This document shows, one piece after another, positions 41,569 through 50,491 of a DNA stretch of 64,000 nucleotides. This DNA is from Siccibacter turicensis LMG 23730 (GTDB taxonomy: Bacteria; Pseudomonadota; Gammaproteobacteria; Enterobacterales; Enterobacteriaceae), in the NCBI RefSeq assembly GCF_000463155.2, contig NZ_AWFZ01000017.1:310001-374000 (forward strand). The letters run 5' to 3'. The position numbers and the translations under genes are program-made. Position 1 is the stretch's first letter. Each line of letters begins with the position of its first letter. The notes below the pieces were generated by a model. That model was not told where the DNA came from. It saw only the letters and a program-made list of their open reading frames with translations, and ran no database searches.

Positions 41569-42555
41569 ATGGGACAACTGATCGATGGCGTCTGGCATGA
41601 CACCTGGTATGACACAAAATCAACCGGTGGGCGTTTCAAACGTTCAGAGTCGGCGTTTCGTAACTGGCTGACCGCCGATGGCGCGCCAGGCCCCTCCGGT
41701 AAGGGCGGCTTTGCCGCTGAAAAAGATCGCTACCATCTGTATGTCTCGCTGGCCTGTCCCTGGGCGCACCGCACGCTGATCCTGCGCGCGCTTAAAGGCC
41801 TTGAGAACCTGATTTCCGTTTCGGTGGTGCATCCCCTGATGCTGGAAAACGGCTGGACCTTCGGGGATGATTTTCCAGGTGCTACCGGGGATAGCCTCTA
41901 CCAGCACGATTTTCTCTATCAGCTCTACCTGCACGCCGACCCGCACTACACCGGCCGCGTGACCGTTCCGGTGCTGTGGGATAAAAAGCAGCAGACCATC
42001 GTCAGCAACGAGTCCTCTGAAATCATTCGTATGCTGAACACGGCCTTCGACGCGCACGGTGCACGGGCCGGAAACTACTATCCCGACGCGCTGCAGGCGC
42101 AGATTGATGAGCTTAACGGCTGGATCTATGACACCGTTAACAACGGCGTCTACAAGGCGGGTTTTGCCACCAGCCAGGAAGCCTACGACGAAGCGGTCGG
42201 CAAAGTGTTTGAGTCCCTTGCGCGTCTTGAGCAGATCCTAGGCCAGCACCGCTATCTGACCGGGGATCGGCTCACCGAGGCCGACATCCGTCTGTGGACC
42301 ACCCTGATTCGCTTTGATCAGGTGTATGTCACCCACTTTAAGTGCGACCGCCAGCGCATCAGCGACTACCTGAACCTGTACGGCTTTATGCGTGACATCT
42401 ATCAGATGCCGGGCATCGCGGAAACCGTGGACTTCGGGCATATTCGCCACCACTATTTCTGCAGCCATAAAACCATCAACCCGACCGGTATCATCTCCAT
42501 CGGTCCGGAGCAGGATCTTAACGAGCCTCACGGGCGCGATGAGCGCTTTCGGTAA
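41569..42555 (+). CDS. yqjG: Glutathionyl-hydroquinone reductase YqjG
   Basis: 328 residues of the Xi-class glutathione transferases. The catalytic cysteine is C63 in SLACPWAHRTLI; the C-terminal helical domain includes LTEADIRLWTTLIRFDQVYVTHFK. The enzyme reduces glutathionyl-hydroquinones to hydroquinones with glutathione. It follows yqjF by 72 bases and is probably in the same transcript. Confidence 0.96.
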   Translation: MGQLIDGVWHDTWYDTKSTGGRFKRSESAFRNWLTADGAPGPSGKGGFAAEKDRYHLYVSLACPWAHRTLILRALKGLENLISVSVVHPLMLENGWTFGDDFPGATGDSLYQHDFLYQLYLHADPHYTGRVTVPVLWDKKQQTIVSNESSEIIRMLNTAFDAHGARAGNYYPDALQAQIDELNGWIYDTVNNGVYKAGFATSQEAYDEAVGKVFESLARLEQILGQHRYLTGDRLTEADIRLWTTLIRFDQVYVTHFKCDRQRISDYLNLYGFMRDIYQMPGIAETVDFGHIRHHYFCSHKTINPTGIISIGPEQDLNEPHGRDERFR

Positions 42556-42776
42556 TCCCTTCCGGCGTGGGTTTCCACGCCGGCCTTAATCCTGCTCTGA
42601 TTATTCCCCACTTACGCCTTTTTTCATTCGCATCTGCGAAGCGCTTCACACGGCTTATCTCTCCCCCTGCAAATTTCCCCACCACCCTGTGTTTCACCAC
42701 TATTCTTTAAATGATTGCTTTTAAAACAAATGATTGAAGGTAATTGATAGCTTTGTGAAGGCTAAGGCAGGTGCGG

Positions 42777-43166
42777 ATGGACTGGTATATCAAAGTACTG
42801 AAGAACTACGTGGGTTTCCGCGGACGAGCATGCCGCAAAGAATACTGGATGTTCATTCTGGTCAACATCATCCTGACGGTGGTGCTGAGTCTGGTTGATA
42901 AGATGCTGGGATGGCAGCGCGCGGGCGGTGAGGGTGTGCTCACTACACTGTACGGTATCTTCCTCTTTCTGCCGTGGTGGGCGGTGCATTTCCGTCGCCT
43001 GCACGATACCGACCGGTCGGCATGGTGGCTGCTACTGCTGCTGATTCCGGTGGTCGGCTGGCTGGTTATCCTGATCTTTAACTGTCAGAGAGGGACCACG
43101 GGCGCTAACCGTTTCGGCCCCGTCCCCGAACAGGATCAGGATTCCCATGCGCCCCTCATCAGTTAG
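42777..43166 (+). CDS. yhaH: DUF805 membrane protein YhaH
   Basis: 129 residues from the ATG at 42777 (MDWYIKVLKNYVGFRGRACRK), with a GCAGGT-type site upstream; a GTG two codons earlier is open. Three membrane segments, the YVGFRGRA and WAVHFRRLHDTDRSAWW motifs, and the short acidic tail of DUF805. Function unknown; in E. coli it is part of the YhaJ-controlled set. Convergent with yhaJ. Confidence 0.92.
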   Translation: MDWYIKVLKNYVGFRGRACRKEYWMFILVNIILTVVLSLVDKMLGWQRAGGEGVLTTLYGIFLFLPWWAVHFRRLHDTDRSAWWLLLLLIPVVGWLVILIFNCQRGTTGANRFGPVPEQDQDSHAPLIS

Positions 43167-43177
43167 CGGGGCAAGGC

Positions 43178-44074
43178 TTAACGCGGGATAAAGAGTTTCG
43201 GGATCTCACGCAGACACCAGGCTTTGGCTTCGCCCATGCTGTCGCGGCGCCAGGCCATGATGATATCAATTTCGCTGGTGGATTCCGGGCTGACCACGCG
43301 CAAGCGTCCGGCCCGGATATCCTCCTCCACCAACGGCCACGGCATGGTAGCGACCCCGATACCGGCCAACAGCGCCTGGCGCTTGTCATCAATACTGCTG
43401 ACCGTAAGGCGCGGCTGCTTGTCCAGCAGCTGCACGGTCAGCACTGGCCTTTCGCGGGCGGTATCGGCTACCGCCACGCCGCGGTACTTCACGCGCGTCA
43501 CTTCCGACAGCGGTTCCGGCTCCTGATGAATCGGATGATCCGGCGCCGCCACATAGACGTTTTTCAGGGTGTACAGCTTGCGCGAATTGATTTCCGACGA
43601 TGAGCGGAAGTGCATATCCGGCGCGATGACGATATCAGCCCGCCCCTGCTCCAGCCGCTCCCAGGCCCCGGCCAGCACTTCAGTGATAATGGAGAGCTGG
43701 GTGTTGGCCTTCTCGGCGAGCTTATCGAGCAGCGGGAAGAGTTTTTCGGTGGGCACCAGCGCCTCGGCGACCAGCGTCAGGTGCGTTTCCCACCCGCGGG
43801 CCAGCGCTTCGGCGTCGGTGGTCAGTTTATCTGCCGCCTCAAGCAGCACGCGCCCCCGCTCCAGCAGCATTCGTCCGACGTTGGTGAATTTTGTACGATG
43901 GCCTGAACGATCAAATAGCACCACATCCAGCTCTTCTTCAAGTTTTTGCATGGTATAGCTGAGCGCAGAGGGCACGCGGCCCAGCTCGTCGGCTGCCGCC
44001 GCGAAACTACCGCGTCGGTCAATGGCATCCATCACCCGCAGTGCTTCAAGCGTTAACGCTCTTTCTCTGGCCAT
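43178..44074 (-). CDS. yhaJ: LysR-type regulator YhaJ
   Basis: 298 residues. The N-terminal helix-turn-helix (LEALRVMDAIDRRGSFAAAADELGRVPSALSYTMQKLEEELDVVLFDRSG region) is followed by a periplasmic-binding-like effector domain. In E. coli YhaJ activates yqjF on exposure to 2,4-dinitrotoluene breakdown products and also acts on virulence genes in pathogens. It lies divergent from yhaK with about 100 bases between them, a usual site for LysR autoregulation. Confidence 0.95.
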   Translation of the reverse strand: MARERALTLEALRVMDAIDRRGSFAAAADELGRVPSALSYTMQKLEEELDVVLFDRSGHRTKFTNVGRMLLERGRVLLEAADKLTTDAEALARGWETHLTLVAEALVPTEKLFPLLDKLAEKANTQLSIITEVLAGAWERLEQGRADIVIAPDMHFRSSSEINSRKLYTLKNVYVAAPDHPIHQEPEPLSEVTRVKYRGVAVADTARERPVLTVQLLDKQPRLTVSSIDDKRQALLAGIGVATMPWPLVEEDIRAGRLRVVSPESTSEIDIIMAWRRDSMGEAKAWCLREIPKLFIPR

Positions 44075-44178
44075 CTGTTTCTCGTTCAGGAAATTTGAAT
44101 ATAGCCAGCAGATTAACTGGCTAACAATGCAGCGTCCAGACCCTTACCATGGGTTTAGTGAAAAAAGAGGTCAATATC

Positions 44179-44880
44179 ATGATTACCACGAGAACAGCCA
44201 AACAGTGCGGGCAAGCTGACTATGGATGGCTGAAGGCTCGCTACACCTTTTCCTTTGGACACTATTTCGATCCGGATCTGCTGGGCTACGCCTCGCTGCG
44301 CGTGCTCAATCAGGAAGTGCTGGCCCCAGGCGCATCCCTGCAGCCACGCACCTTCCCGAAAGTGGATATCCTGAATCTGGTGCTGGAAGGGGACGCGGAG
44401 TACCGCGACAGTGAAGGGAATCATATTCAGGCCAGCGCGGGCGATGCGGTACTGATTTCCGCGCAGCCTGGCATCAGTTACAGCGAACATAATCTCAGTA
44501 AAGACCGCTCCCTGACACGCATGCAGCTCTGGCTGGACGCCTGCCCGGAGCGTGAAAACCCGCTGTTTCAGAAGATGGCGTTGGCCCATCAGCCGCAGCA
44601 GTTGATCGCCTCGCCTGACGGGCGCGACGGCAGCCTGCAGCTGCGCCAGCAGGTATGGCTTCATCACCTGGAGATGGATAAGGGCGAGCAGCGTAGCGTT
44701 CCGCTCCACGGCCCGCGGGCGTACCTGCAGTCGATCCACGGTGCGGTGCATGCTCTGACCCAGAATGACGAGAAAGAGGCGCTGACCTGCGGCGATGGCG
44801 CGTTTATTCGCGACGAGGCCACCGTCACGCTGGTGGCTGACACGCCGACCCGCGCACTGCTGATCGATCTCCCGGTCTGA
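44179..44880 (+). CDS. yhaK: Pirin-like bicupin YhaK
   Basis: 233 residues, equal to E. coli YhaK, from the ATG at 44179 (MITTRTAKQCGQADYGWLKA). A double-stranded beta-helix of the pirin family: ARYTFSFGHYFDPDLLGYASLRVLN, then PRTFPKVDILNLVLEGDAEYRDS. E. coli YhaK has an unusual open metal site and is sensitive to oxidants; a role as redox sensor has been proposed. A strong terminator follows six bases after the stop. Confidence 0.94.
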   Translation: MITTRTAKQCGQADYGWLKARYTFSFGHYFDPDLLGYASLRVLNQEVLAPGASLQPRTFPKVDILNLVLEGDAEYRDSEGNHIQASAGDAVLISAQPGISYSEHNLSKDRSLTRMQLWLDACPERENPLFQKMALAHQPQQLIASPDGRDGSLQLRQQVWLHHLEMDKGEQRSVPLHGPRAYLQSIHGAVHALTQNDEKEALTCGDGAFIRDEATVTLVADTPTRALLIDLPV

Positions 44881-44886
44881 TCCCGA

Positions 44887-44908
44887 CCCCGCCTAAGCGG
44901 GGTTTTTT
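44887..44908 (+). terminator. yhaK terminator
   Basis: Stem CCCCGC / GCGGGG with CTAA loop and six T, just after yhaK. Confidence 0.88.
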
Positions 44909-44938
44909 GTGCCTCACGCGCCCTGCTACTAGCATTCC

Positions 44939-45300
44939 GCCGTTAACCCAATGCCAACGCAGATGCCGGATATCAGGGGAAACGCCGGGAAAGGGTTCCC
45001 GGAGGGACGCCCTCCCGGCGGTCGCCCCGTGAGTCTCCGGCGCGCCGTTAACCAATGCCAGGGCAGATGTCAGATATCAGGGGAAGCGCCGGGAAAGGGT
45101 TCCCGGAGGGACGCCCTCCCGGCGGTCACCCCGTGAGTCTCCGGCGCGCCGTTAACCCAATACCGACGCAGATGCCAGTTATCAGGGGAAACGCCGGGAA
45201 AGGGTTCCCGGAGGGACGCCCTCCCGGCGGTCGCCCCGTGAGTCTCCGGCGCGCCGTTAACCCAATACCAGCGCAGATGTCAGATATCAGGGAATACCCC
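44939..45300. repeat. 105-bp tandem repeat array downstream of the original rnpB end
   Basis: Three full copies and a partial fourth; the landmark CGTTAAC recurs at 44941, 45046, 45150 and 45255 (periods 105, 104, 105). Each unit holds short palindromes (GGGAAAGGGTTCCC, GAGGGACGCCCTC) and ends CTCCGGCGCGCCGTTAAC. The unit is 35 codons long, so one plus-strand frame is itself repetitive, but no start site or family supports a protein. E. coli also carries about 113-bp tandem repeats behind rnpB, so this is probably the equivalent array. Confidence 0.85.
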
Positions 45301-45342
45301 GTGACTCTCCGTGGACACTTACTATTCAGGCCCCAGTAAAGC

Positions 45343-45367
45343 AAAACCCCGCCGAAGCGGGGTTTTT
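45343..45367 (-). terminator. Original rnpB terminator, now separated from rnpB
   Basis: Stem AACCCCGC-TTCG-GCGGGGTT on the minus strand followed by TT, with T5 on the other side, very like the E. coli rnpB terminator (a GC stem with TTCG loop). It lies ten bases beyond the left 15-bp repeat, exactly where the terminator would sit if the island were removed. Confidence 0.8.
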
Positions 45368-45376
45368 GAATGGTTA

Positions 45377-45391
45377 AAGCTGACCGGTAAG
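45377..45391. repeat. Left attachment repeat of the rnpB island
   Basis: AAGCTGACCGGTAAG, identical to bases 56179-56193 in rnpB. To its left lie the original rnpB terminator and tandem repeats; to its right the composition becomes island-like. Confidence 0.8.
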
Positions 45392-45524
45392 GCGGCTTCG
45401 TTCAACCATACGTCAGGCATCGCGGCGCTGGAGTTGCTGCGTGTCGCAGAATGTATCCCACTTCGTGTGACAGATAAAGTTAGTTAACAAACAAAAAACC
45501 GGGACAAAGCTCAAAAGGTCCGCT

Positions 45525-45710
45525 GTGAGCAAGAAGCAAAAGTTCGAAATTGTTCTGATCGTCGTGATCTCGTTTCAAGCATCACGTGTGATAATCAACG
45601 GATACCAAATCAATGCAATCAAATGTTTTGAAGCCATCTCTCCATTAAAACTTTACACTCCTTCAGCAATGTCCGATTATGTCAACATACGAATTTTCTT
45701 AACTTTGTGA
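45525..45710 (+). CDS. Possible small membrane-associated ORF at island left end
   Basis: A 61-codon frame from a GTG, with a weak AAAGG 9 bases upstream. A hydrophobic stretch (EIVLIVVISFQASRVII) is near the N-terminus. No family recognised; it precedes the nuclease/SMC pair by 20 bases and could be a leader or chance frame. Confidence 0.25.
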   Translation: MSKKQKFEIVLIVVISFQASRVIINGYQINAIKCFEAISPLKLYTPSAMSDYVNIRIFLTL

Positions 45711-45729
45711 TAAGTCGTAAGGAGAGGTT

Positions 45730-46923
45730 TTGGGCACAGTCAACGGTGCGGCTGAAGTATTGCTCGTCGCTAACAATCCAAAATTCTCCGAGTCAGGTGG
45801 TGGGCACGGCGCAAAGGGTGTGGATTTCTCACGGTGGTGGGCTGTATTCAGGATGATTGAATTGGAAAAGGCAAATGAGCCTGACTTCCTACTACTTTTT
45901 GAATCTGTTCAGGATATTGCAGAACTCGATTCATCGTCAAACCCGACCCACGCAAGAGTGTATCAAATCAAGAAAAAAGATTCTGGAACATGGTCTTGGT
46001 CGGTTCTGACCGGAACGGTCTCCCCAACAGCCCCGCCATCAACTTCAAAGAAGCCCAGAAAATCGGTTTCGCCGCCGAAACCACCTACTTTTGAAAAAGT
46101 ACCCGACTCTGCTTTAGGAAAGCTATATTTAAGTTTAAATGCATTTAATACTTTGCCGGTTGAAGGAATATTTCTCTCAAATGCCGGCTGTGATTTTCCT
46201 CTTGCAAATGGAAGCTCTACCGCTACATCTATGCCATGCACACTTTCAGATTTAGCACATACGCATGTAAAGTTGCTGGAAGATGCTTTTACATCTCTAA
46301 CTCCTACTGTTTCAAATCCAAACCTTGTTAGGCTTAAGCTACAGAAGGTTGCCATTCACCCTGACGATCTGACTGCTCCCGCAATTGCAGCAGCGCTAGA
46401 TTTGATTAAAGAGCGCAGCCCGGAGCATACCGCTCAGGCTAAGGTATTTGTCGAATCCCTAGTGATGAAAATTTCGCCACTTTCTCGTAAAACGGATGTT
46501 TGCTTAACCTACGACGATCTTGTTAGAGAACGTGGGTTTACAAGAGAAGCATTCCGTAATGCTCTTGCTGCGTTACAGGCGGTGCCAGACCGCATGTGTT
46601 TGCTGGAAATTTGGTTGTCGCAGCTACAAAGTGAAGGGATGGATTTTATTACTCTCACTTCAGTTCGGGTAGATGCAACTAAAGCGCAACAGGAACGTCT
46701 TTCAGGGGGGAATAATCTGTCTATGGAAATTGACAAATTTTGCGATAAATGGATATCAGAGAGACCTTTCCCAGTAAAATTAAGACCATATATTACTTCT
46801 GCATTGGCTGCACTTAAGGAAAAATTCAATGGACACCGCGAAAGCGAGCTTATCGCACGTTTCATCATGAGAGCTATAACGATATGCGTGGACCAGAACT
46901 CAGACTCCTCATCCGAAGCTTAA
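45730..46923 (+). CDS. DUF4297/Cap4-like nuclease subunit (Lamassu LmuA-like)
   Basis: 397 residues from a TTG with AAGGAGAGG just upstream. Residues 1-90 look like DUF4297, the PD-(D/E)xK-type nuclease domain of Cap4 effectors: GGHGAKGVDFSRWWAVFRMIE, FLLLFESVQDIAEL with acidic residues near 58-65, and QIKKKD at 79-84 as the Q-x-K end of the active site. After a proline/serine-rich linker comes a helical C-terminal region of about 270 residues. It lies 12 bases before an SMC-type ATPase gene. In Lamassu systems such a nuclease is held inactive by the ATPase and kills or halts phage-infected cells. The DUF4297 call is from motif memory. Confidence 0.72.
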   Translation: MGTVNGAAEVLLVANNPKFSESGGGHGAKGVDFSRWWAVFRMIELEKANEPDFLLLFESVQDIAELDSSSNPTHARVYQIKKKDSGTWSWSVLTGTVSPTAPPSTSKKPRKSVSPPKPPTFEKVPDSALGKLYLSLNAFNTLPVEGIFLSNAGCDFPLANGSSTATSMPCTLSDLAHTHVKLLEDAFTSLTPTVSNPNLVRLKLQKVAIHPDDLTAPAIAAALDLIKERSPEHTAQAKVFVESLVMKISPLSRKTDVCLTYDDLVRERGFTREAFRNALAALQAVPDRMCLLEIWLSQLQSEGMDFITLTSVRVDATKAQQERLSGGNNLSMEIDKFCDKWISERPFPVKLRPYITSALAALKEKFNGHRESELIARFIMRAITICVDQNSDSSSEA

Positions 46924-46935
46924 GAACAAAAGACT

Positions 46936-48633
46936 ATGCATCAATTCCGATTCAAAAACATCTGGTTGATCTCTCATTCAGAAAAGAGAGCGAAGCATGT
47001 AAAATTCCATCCAAACAAGAATCTGCTTGTGGGGAGGAATCATACGGGCAAGACAACTCTGATTCGAAGCCTGTTTGAAACTCTTGGTGCCAGACCTCAG
47101 GGTAAACTTGAAGAATGGGACAAAAGCGCAGCTTCATTACTGGAGTTTTCAGTAGATGATAAATGCTATTTTGCACTGCATCAGGATGGCCGTCGAGCAC
47201 TCTTCGACTCACAGTTTAATTTACTTATCTCCACATCAAAACATGGAGAATGGTCTGAACTATTTTGTGAAATTACAAAGTTCAATTTGGTCTTCACTGA
47301 TAAAAAACAAGCTGAAGTGGTTCCCGCAGATCCCGCCTGTTTTTTCGCTCCGTTCTATGTTAACCAAGATGGAAGCTGGCAGTCTGACTGGAATACGTTT
47401 ACGGGCATGCAACGGTTTAACGCCCCATACAAACCTATAATTGAATATTTTACCGGCGTATGTCCTCCTAAATACTATACAGCAAGCGCAAATAAGTATC
47501 AGTGCAATAAAAACCTTGAGGAACAGAATCGGGAATATCGATTGCTTGAGCGTACTATTGAACGTTTTAGTAAGACAATCCCACGTTTAGGAACTAAGGT
47601 CAATTCAGATAATTTTCATTTGGAGATTAAATTATTAGTTAAGGAAGTAAACGAACTTAACATTCGACAGGAATCATTGCGAAATAATGCGGTTCGCGAA
47701 CAGGAACTGTTAAAGAATATAGAACATCAAATCCATCTTGCTGATTTGGCTCTTATGGCATATGAAAATGATGCAAAGTTCCTTATTAAAGAGGGCTCGA
47801 AACCGTTAATCTGCCCAACATGTCATGCCGAGCATGACAGATCTTTTTTGGACCTACTTGAATTTGCAGATGATGCCCGTGTTTTACGGGAACTAGCATC
47901 TCGTTTGCGCGATGATGCACTGACGGTTAAACAGCGTGCGGATATAGCTGTTGAAGAAATGAATACTCTCAACGAAAATTACTCGCGAATTTCTCATCTG
48001 CTCGAAACCCGAAAAGGGGAAATGAACTTACGAGATGTCATAGGCAACATCGGCGCTGAATCGGCCTTTGAAGCATTTGAGACTGAACGTAAGATAATAC
48101 AAAGTGAAATCGATCAAATGACGTCTAAAATTAATGACTTAGAGAGGGAGATGAAAGATCTCAGGTCCCCTCAGCGAACCAAGTCAATTTTGGCAGAATT
48201 TCGTGAACATTATTCTCTGAGTCGTTTAAATTTAAAATTACACCAGGTCCAAACAAAAGGAATGCAGCTGACGTCCCGACCCTCACTCTCAGGAAGTGGT
48301 GGCCCGCGTTCAATTTTGTCTTACTACGCTTCCATCTGGAAAACTGTTCACGGAAAGGAGGGAACTTACGATATTCCTATTGTTATTGACTCACCTAACC
48401 AACAGGCTCAAGACGATTTTAATTTGCCAGCCGTCCTGAATTTCATTTCAGGTAATTTGCCTGAGGGAATCCAACTGATAGTTGGTTTGGAAACATCTAC
48501 TGAGAATTCTTTTGATAAAGAATTCAAATTAACTGAAAAGTATCGTATGTTAACAAGTGATGACTGGGAAGACACACTTCACTTGGTTGAACCTTTGCTA
48601 ATAAAGATGTATGAAGGGGCACGGTCGAAGTAA
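46936..48633 (+). CDS. SMC/Rad50-like ATPase (Lamassu LmuB-like)
   Basis: 565 residues. Walker A GRNHTGKT is at 33-40, a coiled coil runs from about 190 to 430 with a Rad50-type zinc hook CPTC at 293-296, the ABC signature LSGSGGPRS at 451-459, and Walker B IPIVIDSPNQQ with D485. The D-loop asparagine and short coiled coil match the SMC subunits of Lamassu/ABC-three-component defence systems. It should sense abnormal DNA ends or structures of infecting phage or plasmids and license the nuclease upstream. No separate LmuC-like gene is present, so this would be a two-gene form. Confidence 0.75.
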   Translation: MHQFRFKNIWLISHSEKRAKHVKFHPNKNLLVGRNHTGKTTLIRSLFETLGARPQGKLEEWDKSAASLLEFSVDDKCYFALHQDGRRALFDSQFNLLISTSKHGEWSELFCEITKFNLVFTDKKQAEVVPADPACFFAPFYVNQDGSWQSDWNTFTGMQRFNAPYKPIIEYFTGVCPPKYYTASANKYQCNKNLEEQNREYRLLERTIERFSKTIPRLGTKVNSDNFHLEIKLLVKEVNELNIRQESLRNNAVREQELLKNIEHQIHLADLALMAYENDAKFLIKEGSKPLICPTCHAEHDRSFLDLLEFADDARVLRELASRLRDDALTVKQRADIAVEEMNTLNENYSRISHLLETRKGEMNLRDVIGNIGAESAFEAFETERKIIQSEIDQMTSKINDLEREMKDLRSPQRTKSILAEFREHYSLSRLNLKLHQVQTKGMQLTSRPSLSGSGGPRSILSYYASIWKTVHGKEGTYDIPIVIDSPNQQAQDDFNLPAVLNFISGNLPEGIQLIVGLETSTENSFDKEFKLTEKYRMLTSDDWEDTLHLVEPLLIKMYEGARSK

Positions 48634-49140
48634 AAGTTATTTTATTAAGACTTAATCACATTATGTCGGATATGTACTTTTTCCGACATTTTATGATCAT
48701 ATTTACTTTCAAACGCATCCTACTGAATTTAAAAACTATATATTTTTCAGTTTGTTAGATGTTATCCGCTGTCTGTACAAATTTAAGCACATTACCCCCT
48801 GGTCGCCGCAGTTCTCGGGCTATCAGGCTGACGCAATTGACTCAATTGCCCCTTCTTCAATGGGCGTTCGACGCTGGCTACAACAGAAATAACCCCGCGA
48901 AAAGGGTTGCTGCCGTCCGAGCCGGAGATGGGTTGTTGAAAAAGATGAGTATCCGGTTCGATAATACGTCAGCTTTTAAAAAGAGCTGGCTTCTGAAAAG
49001 TCCGCTTACTGTCCAAAGCGGACCGCCTGAATTACCGAGATATCTACTTTGTGCGAAGAGCGGAAGTTGACACTTTTGCGCCCACAAGAGTGACTACTGA
49101 ACAGTCGCTATTCATTCTCACTGCTTGATGCTTAGTAAAA
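48634..49140. other. Gene-poor stretch with an unidentified ORF fragment
   Basis: About 500 bases. One frame stays open from about 48,660 to a stop at 48,892 and its end reads CLYKFKHITPWSPQFSGYQ then SMGVRRWLQQK; it has protein-like composition but no start or family I recognise, so it may be the tail of a deleted gene. A 103-codon frame (48759-49070) overlaps it and looks spurious. Confidence 0.4.
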
Positions 49141-49845
49141 TCAGGTTTCTTTGTTTCTTCTCTCTTCACGCCTTGCCTTGGCTTCAGCAAGGCGCTGAGG
49201 TTCAGTGTATAGCCGCTCCAGAAACAAGTATGTGAACTCCTCAAGATCTTCTGCTGCTACCTTATCTAGAATCCCTTCATGAGCACCATCATTCCCATCA
49301 TCTTTGACACACTCAGCTAGTTCTCTGAGAGTTTCTGGAAGTAGTTTATTATCAAATAACCACCCCATTCTCAGTCCTAAGCTTCTCTTAATTTTCGCTG
49401 CTGGCCCACCGTCGCCATCAGGGACAAGTCCTTTTGTTGCATAATCAAGACAAAGCCTAAACATTGTTCCAGCCGCATTGTTGCAACCAATTGCTAGGCA
49501 TTTTGCACCTTCTTCATAAGCATCATTGATTTCTTGCGGTAAAAATTCAGGTGGTTCACCGGCGCTCAGATCCGCTGGCGAAATTGGCCTTAATACCTTG
49601 GCTACATCTTTCAATCCGAACATGGCCATGCCCCAATTGATTCTATGAAGCTCTTGATGTTTGTCTATGCTAATCCCAAGGAAAATCGTTGTCTTATGAC
49701 ATTCTCGACATACGCAATAAAATTCATATGCGGGAGCATCTGGCTTTGCAAACTCTTTATAATTACCAAAATGATTAGCCCCGTGGACGTCAAAAGTTAT
49801 GTTTTTAGTAGCGCACCTTGGACAGTTATCTACATATATTGCCAT
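49141..49845 (-). CDS. DUF4145-domain protein with N-terminal zinc ribbon
   Basis: 234 residues from the ATG at 49845 (MAIYVDNCPRCATKNITF). Two cysteine pairs, CPRC near residue 8 and CREC near 47, form a probable zinc ribbon. The second half (EEGAKCLAIGCNNAAGTMFRLCLDYATKGLVPD, split helices) and DDGNDGAHE give the DUF4145 pattern, which is often found in defence islands and restriction-related proteins. It is a single gene on the opposite strand from the nuclease/SMC pair. Function unknown. Confidence 0.7.
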   Translation of the reverse strand: MAIYVDNCPRCATKNITFDVHGANHFGNYKEFAKPDAPAYEFYCVCRECHKTTIFLGISIDKHQELHRINWGMAMFGLKDVAKVLRPISPADLSAGEPPEFLPQEINDAYEEGAKCLAIGCNNAAGTMFRLCLDYATKGLVPDGDGGPAAKIKRSLGLRMGWLFDNKLLPETLRELAECVKDDGNDGAHEGILDKVAAEDLEEFTYLFLERLYTEPQRLAEAKARREERRNKET

Positions 49846-50091
49846 GTGTATTTCCTCCCCACTCAAGTAAAAGAGTTCAACTATTAGTATTCGAACAACG
49901 TTTATTCAGATCAATTATGAAGCTTCCAATACTATTTACCAGCTTGAACGCGATCATATACCTTCCCCGATAATGTGCACATATTGGTCCGGCTTCTGGC
50001 ACACTGCAAGCTATGCCCAGATGGAGAAAGCCAAATTTGACACCACTGCATATCTGTTGATTCTGTATAGTTAGCTAAAGAGCCCCCAGAT

Positions 50092-50307
50092 TTACCCACT
50101 GTCAGTCGTGTTAAAGCTTTTGCTGTACGGGCAGTTTTTCGACTTTATGACGTAGGTAAAGGTGTGGATGCTGTTTGAGTAAACACACAGCGTTTGCCCG
50201 TTCGCCGTGGTTGACTGTTCCGGTTTGCTCATCGTTATACGCCCTGCGTCAGCGTTGAACACCGCCAACAGACCGCAAAACATAACTACGTAGCCTCTCA
50301 TCTTCAT
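50092..50307 (-). CDS. Small secreted protein, unknown
   Basis: 71 residues from the ATG at 50307, preceded by AGGGGGAG. The start MKMRGYVVMFCGLLAVFNADAG looks like a signal peptide (given here as two parts, MKMRGYVVMF and CGLLAVFNADAG); the mature part has two cysteines (TLCVYSN and KNCPYSK), perhaps one disulphide. I recognise no family. It is divergent from another small secreted protein gene at 50,492 with a palindrome-rich spacer. Confidence 0.6.
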   Translation of the reverse strand: MKMRGYVVMFCGLLAVFNADAGRITMSKPEQSTTANGQTLCVYSNSIHTFTYVIKSKNCPYSKSFNTTDSG

Positions 50308-50491
50308 CTCCCCCTGTGTAGGGTTCGTTTGCGTATTAGTGGTGTAATGCACAAATTTTGAACGCAATGTTATAGTAACCATATTGATCAATTTTACCGA
50401 TCGATTTTATAATTTCGATCGATTAAAGTAATTAATGAGTATCGACGTTATTGTCGATGTTTTTCTAAATTTTTCGGCTATGGAGGCTGTT

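Noticed and set aside
44939-45300. Possible CRISPR array
   Set aside because: The units are joined without variable spacers and are 105 bp long; this is a simple tandem repeat.
44951-45339. Repetitive ORFs reading MPTQMPDIRGNAGKG-type peptides
   Set aside because: They arise from the 105-bp repeat being a multiple of three; no ribosome site, no family, and codon use follows the repeat.
48759-49070. 103-codon plus-strand frame
   Set aside because: Low-complexity, basic, lacks a start signal, and overlaps a different frame with more protein-like composition.
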